64,000 bases of DNA from Fen-1258 sp964449775 (lineage in GTDB: Bacteria; Bacteroidota; Ignavibacteria; Ignavibacteriales; Melioribacteraceae), in assembly GCA_964449775.1 (NCBI GenBank), contig CAYVBQ010000001.1, positions 1 to 64,000 on the forward strand, read 5' to 3'. The notes beneath the pieces were generated by a model. That model was not told the origin of the DNA. It saw only the letters and a list, made by a program, of their open reading frames with translations, and did no database searches. Position 1 is the stretch's first letter. Each line of letters starts with the position of its first letter. Of this stretch, positions 51,145-59,183 are shown piece after piece. The position numbers and the translations under genes were made by a program.

Positions 51145-54100
51145 ATGTTCAAAGTATTAATTAACGATTCATTCAAAAAATATTTACTTAGCCAGTCGCA
51201 AAAAAACAGAGAACGAATAAAACAGAAATTTGAGTTTTTGGAAATCGGCACATGGGATGGTGGACTGAAGGTCAAAAAGATAAAGGGAGTAGCATCGAAT
51301 AAAACTATTTTTGAAGCACGGTTAGATAAAGCCAACCGCATTCTCTTTACATTAGGTTACGATGAAGCTCAGTCCGGTAAAAGCACATTGCTTGTTTATG
51401 TTTGGGGAATTGTTGTTCACGATGATATTTCGCAAAAAAGTAAAAACATCCTGCCTGAAAATGTTCCTTTTATTTATTTCAAACCTTATAAAGAAGAACT
51501 ATCAGAGGAATTGTATTTTAACGAGTTAAGTGATGAGCATCTTACACAAGAAAGCATTACAAAAAAAGTTAGCAACGATTCCGGTCAGCAAAAGTGGTAC
51601 ACATTAGCCGGTGAAGAATGGAGGCGGGTTCAATCATACACTAAAGATGATTTTGAACTGTACTTGCAGTTAACTCCGGTTCAATCAACGCTTCTTACAA
51701 CTCCGTTACCTATTATGCTTTCGGGAACAGCCGGCAGCGGTAAAACAACTTTGTCAGTTTATTATCTTCTTAAGTCTGCATTAAATCCTGCTAAAAAGTT
51801 GTTTGTTACTTACAATAATTTTCTTAAAAATATGGCTGAAGGACTTTACTACGCTCTGCTAAATTCGAGTGAGTTGGAGGATAAAGTAATTAAGCCGGAA
51901 TTCTACACATATAAAAATTTGTGCCTCGAAATTGCCGGTAAGTTTAATCGTCATTTCCGGTTGGAAAAGGAAGTTGATTATTACAAGTTTAGTAAAATCA
52001 TTCATTCGAATCCTTTAGCCGCCAAGTATGATACACCGTTAGTATGGGAAGAAATTCGTTCGATAATAAAAGGAGCGCTTCCCCAAATAAATGTTCAATT
52101 CTTTAAAGATGTTTTAGCGAAAATAAAGCAGAACCAGGTTAGTCCTTATCTGTTAAACTCATTGCATCAACAGTTTATAATATTTTCTAATTTGGAATCG
52201 AGCCAGCAAATTGAAAAAATTACACAAAAATATTTTCAAACAAGCTTACTCAACTTTAATAAGAACATTAAGCTGTTTCTAACTAACCACGGCGATAGAG
52301 TAATTCTTCTTATAGAAAGAATTATTGAATTGCTTTTGAAACAGCGGGAGTTGACACAGAAACGATACCTTTCTTTTTTAGAATATGAAATGCTTGGCAG
52401 AAAGAAAGCTCCGAACTTTAAACACGATAGAAAAAATATCTACAAGATTTTTGAATTCTATCAAGATAAATTAGACCGCGATGGCTTGTGGGATGAATTA
52501 GACTTGAGCCGGGAAGTCATTAACATCCTTGTTGAAAAAGAGCCTGATGAATATATTTATGATATTGTTGTCTGCGATGAAGTTCAGGATTTAACCGATT
52601 CTCAGCACGATCTTTTGTTTTATTTGGTAAGGAATCCGTTAAACTTGCTGCTAACCGGGGATGTTAAACAAATTATTAACCCAAGCGGATTCCGCTGGGA
52701 AGAACTTAAGCGGCATTTTTTTGATAGAGAACTGCATACGCCTCAATTAACATTTCTGAATTTAAATTTCAGAAGCTCGGGAAGCATTGTAGAGCTTGCA
52801 AATACACTGTTAGAATTGAAAGGCAGCTTATTAGGAACGAGCGCTGAAGAACTAAAAGAAGATTGGAAATACAAAGGGCGTCCGCCTGTTGTTGCATTCG
52901 GATTAAATGAAAAAGAGATGATTGAAAACATAAAAGGAATTGGTGCAAAGAAAACTATTCTTGTAAGGAACGAAGAAGAAAAAAATAAATTGAAAAATCT
53001 TTTTGAAACCGAGTTGGTGTTTACTATCTACGAAGCGAAAGGTTTGGAATTCGATACTGTGTTCTTGTGGAAGTTTTGCAGCGAGATAAAAACAAGCGAT
53101 GTTTGGAAAGTAATTCTTGAAGACTCGCGCAGCGATATGCACGATGCAAACATCAAGCACGAATTGAATCTTCTTTATGTTGCCATCACCCGTGCACAAA
53201 AAGAGCTTTTAATTTACGATGGTAAAAATCCTTCGGTCATCTGGCAAAGCAATTTATTGAAAGAACAAATCTATCAAACCAATGAGCCTGCTTACATTGG
53301 TAACATTTGGAATGTAATATCAACTCCCGAAGAATGGATAGAGCAGGGCAGCTACTTTTTTGAAAGGGAGTTTTATAAAGCGGCAATTGAGTGTTTCAAA
53401 AATTCCGGCAATGAACTGCTAACGGCAAAGGCAGAGGCATACTACCGTGAAAAGATTGGAGAGTACCACAAAGCAGCAATCAGCTTTGAAAAGCTGGGCG
53501 AGAAGAATAAAGCCGCTGAAAATTATGAACGCTCCGGCGACTTCGCTAAGGCATTGCATTTGTATAATGAACTTCAACTTAAAGATAAAATCTTTGCATG
53601 CACAATTAAAACTTTTGAGAAAGAAAAAAGATTTGAAGAGCTGGCAAATATTTATTTAAGCATTTCCGAATATCAGAAAGCTTTCGATTCATTTGTAAAG
53701 TCGGGCAACTATCATATAGCGGCAAAGATAAGTTATAATTTCTTAAAAGACATTGCCAGCGCCGCTAAATATTACGAACAAGCGGGCAGCTTTGCAGATT
53801 CAGCCAAACTCTATCTCAAGCTGAAAAAGATTGAACACGCCGCAGAGTTATTTGAAAAAGCAAATGACTATCCGAACGCCATAAAATTGTGGCAGAAGTT
53901 AAAAAATCAACAACAACTAATTAAGATTTATCAAACTACAAAGCAGCTTGAACCGCTCTTGGTAATCTATGAGAAGGAGAGAAGCTTTGAAAATTCCGTG
54001 AAGGTCTTAAGAGAAATAGTAAGCAGCAAAGAGATTGACCTTATAAGCGAAGCACAAGCATACTTTAAGAATAGAAACTACTTTGCAGCTTTGATTAGAT

Positions 54101-55425
54101 TTTACCTTACTAACAATAATAATGGCGTTGCCGAAAGCGCCTTTAAGCTAAAGTACTTTACCGATGCTGCAAAATATTTTGAGTTAGCCGGTAATCATTT
54201 TCAAGCGGCTCAATCATACTACAGAATAAAAAAATATGAAAAAGCATTTTCGCATTATCTAAATTCTCCGGAAGATGAGCAGCTTAAATTTACGAGCGCA
54301 AAAAAGATTGGCAGATATCTTAAAAGAGAAGAACTTGTGTATGCAGTGGAATCTTTTACAGCACAGCAAAAGTATCTCCAAGCATTTGTGTGTTATCAGC
54401 TAATGAGAGATGGACTTAATGCCGGTTTCTGTCAGATTGAACTTGGAAACATTGAACAAGCATATAGCATATGGAATCGAACTTGGGGGGAAGATCCTTA
54501 TGAAGCAATTGCAGACCGCTGCTTAGAGAAAAATATAATTAATATCGGGGCAAAATATATATTAAGCTTGTCTTTTGATTCAAACAGCCCATACTTTTAC
54601 AGAGTTAATATTAATAGATCCAATTCTGGTCTAGTTAAGATGATGAGTATTTATTTTCAGGAAAATAACAATGCCAAAGAACTTGAATACTGGATAAATA
54701 CTCTTAAAAAATTAGATATCGGCTGCCACTATTTTGAAGAGGTTATCCAACTTTATGAAAGAATAGATAATTACAATGGCTACTATTCTTACTTGGTAGA
54801 ATTAAAAAAGACAGATAAGAAAGAGTTTGAAAAAATAAGAGCCAAGTATGAAGTCGAATATGAAAATTTGAAAAACACCGTCTCGGAGCTATCGGCAATT
54901 AAACTTTATTGCATAAATAAAACGGAGGATTATGAAAGAATAATAGATCAGCTTGTGATTAACAAAAATAATTACAAAATTTTCACCCAGTCAAAACATA
55001 TCGAGAAAGCTGCCCGCCACTTAGCCGATAACAATATGATGGAATATGCTCTGTTGCTATTGATTGAAAAAGGAGATTTCTTGCTGCTCGGAAAGATTCA
55101 AGAAGAAAAAGGATTGTTTAAAGAGGCGGCTCGTTCATACAATTTAGGCGGAGAGTTTGTTAAATCGGCTGAGCTTTATTTGAAGATAGGTAATAAAGAA
55201 ACAGCAGCGAATATGTTTGTCAGTGGTAAGCAGTATCAGAACGCATTAGATATTTATCTTCAACTTGAAAAAAAGGATTACAACAAAATTGCGGAGCTGT
55301 ATGAAAAGCTCGGCGAATATAGAAAGGCAGGCGAGCTATACTTAAAACTTCGCAAACCCAAGAAGGCAGAAAAATGTTTTAAAAAAATTAAGAAGACCGG
55401 ATTTTTTGATGACATCAAATTGTGA
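51145..55425 (+). CDS. RelE-like + SF1 (UvrD-type) helicase + TPR fusion protein
   Basis: The 1426-residue protein has three parts. Residues 1-105 resemble a RelE/ParE toxin fold (MFKVLINDSFKKYLL, LKVKKIKG, FEARLDKANRILFTL, VYVWGIVVHDD). Residues about 165-700 are a superfamily 1 helicase: Walker A MLSGTAGSGKTT (193-201), Walker B VVCDEVQDLTDSQ (near 475), GDVKQIIN, FRSSGSIVELAN, KGLEFDTVFLW and motif VI LLYVAITRAQKE (near 675). From about 735 to the end are TPR-like helical repeats (FEKLGEKNKAAENYERSGDF type). A nuclease-like domain fused to a translocase and a long protein-binding scaffold suggests a defence or stress protein. Architecture is seen; function is inference. Confidence 0.85.
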   Translation: MFKVLINDSFKKYLLSQSQKNRERIKQKFEFLEIGTWDGGLKVKKIKGVASNKTIFEARLDKANRILFTLGYDEAQSGKSTLLVYVWGIVVHDDISQKSKNILPENVPFIYFKPYKEELSEELYFNELSDEHLTQESITKKVSNDSGQQKWYTLAGEEWRRVQSYTKDDFELYLQLTPVQSTLLTTPLPIMLSGTAGSGKTTLSVYYLLKSALNPAKKLFVTYNNFLKNMAEGLYYALLNSSELEDKVIKPEFYTYKNLCLEIAGKFNRHFRLEKEVDYYKFSKIIHSNPLAAKYDTPLVWEEIRSIIKGALPQINVQFFKDVLAKIKQNQVSPYLLNSLHQQFIIFSNLESSQQIEKITQKYFQTSLLNFNKNIKLFLTNHGDRVILLIERIIELLLKQRELTQKRYLSFLEYEMLGRKKAPNFKHDRKNIYKIFEFYQDKLDRDGLWDELDLSREVINILVEKEPDEYIYDIVVCDEVQDLTDSQHDLLFYLVRNPLNLLLTGDVKQIINPSGFRWEELKRHFFDRELHTPQLTFLNLNFRSSGSIVELANTLLELKGSLLGTSAEELKEDWKYKGRPPVVAFGLNEKEMIENIKGIGAKKTILVRNEEEKNKLKNLFETELVFTIYEAKGLEFDTVFLWKFCSEIKTSDVWKVILEDSRSDMHDANIKHELNLLYVAITRAQKELLIYDGKNPSVIWQSNLLKEQIYQTNEPAYIGNIWNVISTPEEWIEQGSYFFEREFYKAAIECFKNSGNELLTAKAEAYYREKIGEYHKAAISFEKLGEKNKAAENYERSGDFAKALHLYNELQLKDKIFACTIKTFEKEKRFEELANIYLSISEYQKAFDSFVKSGNYHIAAKISYNFLKDIASAAKYYEQAGSFADSAKLYLKLKKIEHAAELFEKANDYPNAIKLWQKLKNQQQLIKIYQTTKQLEPLLVIYEKERSFENSVKVLREIVSSKEIDLISEAQAYFKNRNYFAALIRFYLTNNNNGVAESAFKLKYFTDAAKYFELAGNHFQAAQSYYRIKKYEKAFSHYLNSPEDEQLKFTSAKKIGRYLKREELVYAVESFTAQQKYLQAFVCYQLMRDGLNAGFCQIELGNIEQAYSIWNRTWGEDPYEAIADRCLEKNIINIGAKYILSLSFDSNSPYFYRVNINRSNSGLVKMMSIYFQENNNAKELEYWINTLKKLDIGCHYFEEVIQLYERIDNYNGYYSYLVELKKTDKKEFEKIRAKYEVEYENLKNTVSELSAIKLYCINKTEDYERIIDQLVINKNNYKIFTQSKHIEKAARHLADNNMMEYALLLLIEKGDFLLLGKIQEEKGLFKEAARSYNLGGEFVKSAELYLKIGNKETAANMFVSGKQYQNALDIYLQLEKKDYNKIAELYEKLGEYRKAGELYLKLRKPKKAEKCFKKIKKTGFFDDIKL

Positions 55426-55481
55426 GAATAAAGTATAGTCCGTCTCTCTTAATTTTATAAAATCGGCTTTAGCCAAAAACG

Positions 55482-56369
55482 TTATTTCAATAATCCTGCA
55501 TTAACTAAAATTTGTTTGAGCAGTTCTTTATCGGCATCATTTAATACAGAAAGCGGTGATCGCGGTTCACCACCGAAGTAGCCCAGCATACCCATCGCTG
55601 CTTTCAATCCCGCTACACCGTACTTTGCAGTGATGGCTTTATTAACCGGCAGCATTCTTTTTTGCAACTCGAGCGCTTCCGCGTGCTTTCCTTCTTCAAC
55701 GAGTTTTTGAATTTGCACACACTCATTCGGGGCAATATTTGCGAGAGCAAGAATTCCGCCAACGGCACCTGCTGATAAACCGGAGTAGAGAACAGACGCT
55801 GTTCCAATGATTGTTGCAAACTCTTCCGGTGTTTGATCAATCATTTCTGTTGTTTGCCGGATATTCTCCGAACTGTTTTTTATTCCTACAATATTTTTAT
55901 GCTCGGATAATTTTGCCACCGTCTCGGCTTCAATATCTACACCTGTAAATTTAGGGACATTGTAAATAATTGCCGGGATTTTTGTTTTATCGGCTACGGC
56001 AGTAAAATATTTTATATACGCTGCGGGTTTCATTTCTGATTTGTAAAATGATGGTGTTAGTATCAAAGCATAATCAGCACCACAGTCAGCCGCATCATTC
56101 GTCAGCGAGATCGTTTCTTTTATTGAATCTGAACCGGTACCGGCGATTAGTAATTTCTCTTCCGATATATTTTTCTTAACTGTTTCAACGAGCTTCAATT
56201 TTTCTTCGCGTGTGAGAAAAACACTTTCACCGTTGGAACCCATCACTACAAATCCGCTCAGTGAGGTTTTGTTCCATTTTAAAAAATTTTCTGCCAGCTT
56301 ATCAAATGCAACTTCATCATTAACGAACGGAGTTGCTATAGGCGGCATTATACCTTTTAGTTGTTTCAT
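55482..56369 (-). CDS. DapA-superfamily aldolase, HOGA-like
   Basis: The 295-residue protein is a class I (Schiff-base) aldolase barrel: GSNGESVFLTREEK, LILTPSFYK, AIIYNVPKFTGVD with the catalytic Tyr, and the Lys in IVGIKNSSENI. The C-terminal GYFGGEPRSPL resembles mitochondrial 4-hydroxy-2-oxoglutarate aldolase (HOGA1) more than lysine-pathway DapA. The likely reaction is 4-hydroxy-2-oxoglutarate to pyruvate and glyoxylate, the last carbon step of 4-hydroxyproline breakdown. The neighbouring proline dehydrogenase and P5C dehydrogenase fit. DapA or N-acetylneuraminate-lyase activity is the alternative. Confidence 0.8.
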   Translation of the reverse strand: MKQLKGIMPPIATPFVNDEVAFDKLAENFLKWNKTSLSGFVVMGSNGESVFLTREEKLKLVETVKKNISEEKLLIAGTGSDSIKETISLTNDAADCGADYALILTPSFYKSEMKPAAYIKYFTAVADKTKIPAIIYNVPKFTGVDIEAETVAKLSEHKNIVGIKNSSENIRQTTEMIDQTPEEFATIIGTASVLYSGLSAGAVGGILALANIAPNECVQIQKLVEEGKHAEALELQKRMLPVNKAITAKYGVAGLKAAMGMLGYFGGEPRSPLSVLNDADKELLKQILVNAGLLK

Positions 56370-56380
56370 TTCTTACCTTA

Positions 56381-56452
56381 AATTCTGAGGAGCGAAGCGA
56401 CGAAGAATCTCAAATCTTGTTATCAGTAGACTCTTCTCTTCGTTCAGAGTTA
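56381..56452. repeat. GAGGAGCGAAGCGACGAAG-type inverted repeat
   Basis: The left arm AATTCTGAGGAGCGAAG... (from 56381) faces ...CTTCGTTCAGAGTT (56438-56451). The right arm reaches the proline-dehydrogenase stop codon (56450-56452). A shorter relative lies at 58606-58640. Confidence 0.6.
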
Positions 56453-57376
56453 AAAAATATTTTTCAACACAAACCAAACATTCGCCGGTCTTTCTGCCAA
56501 ACGTCTCATATACCACGGATACCAGAATTCTCCATAACTAATCAACACTCTCAATTGATAACCATTATTTGCAAGTTCTCGCTGATAACCGGATTTGATA
56601 CCGTAGAGCATTTGAAACTCAAATTGGTCTTTTGGAACGCTGTAATGTTTTGCTTCTCTTATTATTTGTGAACATATGTTTTCATCATGAGTAGCGAAAG
56701 CAACACGTAGCTTTTTTTCGCTTTTGAATTTCAACATTATCTTTGAAAGATGCAGAAAGTTCTCATCAACATCCTTTTTGAGATGAAATGCAATATCACT
56801 CGGTTCTTTGTATGCGCCCTTTACTAAGCGGATGTTTGCATCAATACTCAAAAGATCTTCCAAATCTTTTTCTGTTCGATAGAGATATGACTGTATGCAT
56901 AATCCTACATTATCAAATTCCTTTTTTATTTTTTTGTAGAAGAAGATCGTCCTTTGCGAGTAAACGCTTCCTTCCATATCAATCCAGATCATGTTACCAA
57001 GTTTCTCTTTTACTTTTTGCGTTATTGTTTTAAAACGCTCGTAGGTTTCCTCGAAAGAAGAATCGAAACCAAGCTGAGTAAGTTTTAAAGAAATTTCTAT
57101 ATCAAGTTTTTGCTCTGCGATTTTATCAACAAGTTCCAGGTAATGATTCTGAACCTCAAGTCCCTCGAATAGAGGTTGAATGTTTTCACCTAGACGTGTA
57201 AATACGGTTGGAATTAAATCTTCTTGAAATTTCTTTGCAGCGATAAGTGCATCATCAATGCTTTCACCGGGCATAAATTTTTTAATGGCACTTCGAACGA
57301 ATTTCCATCTTGGAACGTGAACACGCATCCAAGGATTTTCAGAAGCCCAAAGAAGAATGTTACGTGAGATTCCCAT
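56450..57376 (-). CDS. prodh: Proline dehydrogenase (PRODH, monofunctional)
   Basis: The 308-residue protein is the monofunctional bacterial FAD barrel. It has ISLKLTQLGFD, IWIDMEGSVYSQRT, NVGLCIQSYLYRT, the flavin-site IRLVKGAYKEP, ATHDENIC, FEMLYGI and the C-terminal substrate-binding RRLAERPANV. It oxidises L-proline to P5C and passes electrons to quinone at the membrane. Human PRODH2-type enzymes act on 4-hydroxyproline; which substrate dominates here is unknown. Operon with the aldolase and the 3-hydroxyproline dehydratase. Confidence 0.93.
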   Translation of the reverse strand: MGISRNILLWASENPWMRVHVPRWKFVRSAIKKFMPGESIDDALIAAKKFQEDLIPTVFTRLGENIQPLFEGLEVQNHYLELVDKIAEQKLDIEISLKLTQLGFDSSFEETYERFKTITQKVKEKLGNMIWIDMEGSVYSQRTIFFYKKIKKEFDNVGLCIQSYLYRTEKDLEDLLSIDANIRLVKGAYKEPSDIAFHLKKDVDENFLHLSKIMLKFKSEKKLRVAFATHDENICSQIIREAKHYSVPKDQFEFQMLYGIKSGYQRELANNGYQLRVLISYGEFWYPWYMRRLAERPANVWFVLKNIF

Positions 57377-57533
57377 AGGGAAGTCCTTTCTTATTAATTC
57401 TCAAACCAATATTAAACTTTTTTGTGGATTGGTCAACCACACACAACTATTATTTGTAACAAGAACCATCGCTTCGATTGTAACATCCCCATGTTTGGGG
57501 ATAAATATTCTCGGTTAGATAGTAAAGACCATT

Positions 57534-58586
57534 CTACCGTAATATAAATCCGTCTTTGAGTGTGTCTTCCGGATTAATGTAAAATGTATTTCTGCCGGTT
57601 ATGAAGGCATTCCCTTCAACTTGCGGAATAACCGCATCATACTTACCAAATTTTGTTAACTCGACAATTTTTCCGGTGAACTTTGAACCGATGATGCTTT
57701 CGATTACCATTGGTTGATTAAAACCAAGTTCACCCTTCGCGTAATGAAGAGCCATTCGTGCGCTTACTCCGGTTCCGGTAGGGCTGCGGTCAACTTCACC
57801 TTCAGCGAAGATACACACATTTCGACTGTCAGCATCTTCTCTAAGTGGTGGACCGTAAAAGATTGTTCCGTATAGAAAACTTAGATCATCATCGAACGGA
57901 TGTGTGATTGGAAAATTTTCCATCACTGCTCGTTTGATCATCATTCCTTTTTCAATCAATTCCCCGAGTTCTGTTTCTGCCATTGTTAAGCCAAGTTGTT
58001 CCGTTTTTACATAAGCATAGAATGCCCCGCCATAGGCAACATCAAAATTTATTTTTCCGAGTTGCGGAACATCAACAGTTTGATTGAGCATCAAGACAAA
58101 CGAGGGAACATTGTGAAAATAAACCGATTCAACTTTTCCGTTTTTAATTTTTGCATGAGAAGTAATTAAACCAGCGGGGGAATCAATCTTAATTGTGGTT
58201 ACCGGCTCAATCATTTCAAACATTCCGGTTTCAATAACTACTTTTGTAACGGCAATTATTCCGTGTCCGCACATTGTGCTGTAACCTTGGTTATGCATGA
58301 AGAGAACACCGAAGTCCGCATCTTTTGTAACAGGGGGCGTTATAATACAGCCGTACATGTCGGCATGCCCGCGCGGTTCGAATATTAGAGCTGTGCGGAA
58401 GTGATCGAGATTTTCTTTCATGTACCGGCGCTTTTCTAAAATTGTCGTGCCCTTAATCTCTGGAAGTCCGCTAAGAATTATTCTAAGCGGTTCACCTCCG
58501 GAGTGAGCGTCAATTGTTTCAATCTCGATCCAATCATCCGGATGAGACCATTCAGCTATTTTTTTAAAGTGAGATGTAAAAGACAT
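57534..58586 (-). CDS. Trans-3-hydroxy-L-proline dehydratase (proline-racemase family)
   Basis: The 350-residue protein has the proline-racemase fold signatures IDAHSGGEPLRII, GYSTMCGHGIIAV and DRSPTGTGVSARMA. The first catalytic position is Cys (near 105), but the second is Thr (near 268), where racemases and 4-hydroxyproline epimerases have Cys. The Cys/Thr pair is the established mark of trans-3-hydroxy-L-proline dehydratases. These yield pyrroline-2-carboxylate, then proline after reduction. That feeds the proline dehydrogenase just downstream. No pyrroline-2-carboxylate reductase gene is visible here. Confidence 0.88.
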   Translation of the reverse strand: MSFTSHFKKIAEWSHPDDWIEIETIDAHSGGEPLRIILSGLPEIKGTTILEKRRYMKENLDHFRTALIFEPRGHADMYGCIITPPVTKDADFGVLFMHNQGYSTMCGHGIIAVTKVVIETGMFEMIEPVTTIKIDSPAGLITSHAKIKNGKVESVYFHNVPSFVLMLNQTVDVPQLGKINFDVAYGGAFYAYVKTEQLGLTMAETELGELIEKGMMIKRAVMENFPITHPFDDDLSFLYGTIFYGPPLREDADSRNVCIFAEGEVDRSPTGTGVSARMALHYAKGELGFNQPMVIESIIGSKFTGKIVELTKFGKYDAVIPQVEGNAFITGRNTFYINPEDTLKDGFILR

Positions 58587-58605
58587 GGCTTATCTCGTTA
58601 TTGCC

Positions 58606-58640
58606 GTTCTGAGGAGTCGAAGACGACGAGAATCTCAAAC
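58606..58640. repeat. Dispersed GAGGAGTCGAAGACGACGAGAATCTC-type repeat
   Basis: The short segment TTCTGAGGAGTCGAAGACGA...GAATCTC is a relative of the repeats at 25081, 37540 and 56381. It lies upstream of the dehydratase gene, inside its probable promoter region. Confidence 0.5.
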
Positions 58641-58707
58641 AATATACTGAACACATACTTGAATAAGATGAACTCCCGGAAAACAATTTACAAAATTTGT
58701 GATTTTA

Positions 58708-58998
58708 CTACTCATAGTAGATCGGCGTTCCCAGTTCCTTAAACGAAAATTTTGATAAAATATGGTGTCCGTCAAAATCAATTACTCGCAGAAAATCTTC
58801 CTGTTTAATATCGCCCATCACGATATCGTAATGATGCCCATATTTCTCTTTTGCCTTATCCTCAGGAATTTCAAACGCAATAAACTTTTTAATTCCTTTA
58901 GAAGATAATCGCTGAATCAAACTTAGATTTGTTAAAGAATCATACGAAGTAAGAATCACAATTGGACCTGAACCGGTGAAAAAAATACCAGCTTTCAT
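58708..58998 (-). CDS. Conserved small protein of unknown function
   Basis: A 96-residue protein beginning MKAGIFFTGSGPIVILTSYD and including RLSSKGIKKFIAFEIPEDKA and FDGHHILSKFSFKELGTPIYYE. It has no membrane segment or signal. The strand-turn FFTGSGPIVILTSY and the conserved-looking FSFKELG tail suggest a compact alpha/beta fold. I do not recognise a named family. GAGGAGGTG lies five bases before the ATG at 58998 and fixes that start over the upstream in-frame ATG (59013). Confidence 0.75.
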   Translation of the reverse strand: MKAGIFFTGSGPIVILTSYDSLTNLSLIQRLSSKGIKKFIAFEIPEDKAKEKYGHHYDIVMGDIKQEDFLRVIDFDGHHILSKFSFKELGTPIYYE

Positions 58999-59099
58999 TG
59001 CGCACCTCCTCACTTGTTAAACAATTTCTACAGTTGGAACTATCACGGAGAAATTATCCTTGCGAAATTTATCTGCTGCATTTTTCAGAAGCAATGTAT

Positions 59100-59170
59100 T
59101 TGTTTAATCTATTCGGGCAAGACAAGATATCTCGCTCCGCCTTCGGGCGGGTTGCGGCGAGGAGAATCAT
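59100..59170. repeat. GC-rich dispersed repeat fragment
   Basis: The segment TATCTCGCTCCGCCTTCGGG / CGGGTTGCGGCGAGGAGAATC is much richer in G+C than its surroundings and resembles the CGAGGAG-type intergenic repeat module. Located between the small protein gene and the transporter's 3' end. No gene. Confidence 0.4.
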
Positions 59171-59183
59171 TCCAATATTGATT

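Noticed and set aside
55482..56369. Lysine-pathway dihydrodipicolinate synthase (dapA)
   Set aside because: Operon context and the HOGA-like C-terminus argue against it; kept only as an alternative.
48300..56370. Integrated phage or classical genomic island
   Set aside because: No integrase, no tRNA target, no phage structural genes; borders are gene fragments, not attachment sites.
57534..58586. Proline racemase or 4-hydroxyproline epimerase
   Set aside because: The second catalytic position is Thr (SPTGTG) instead of Cys, which points to the dehydratase subfamily.
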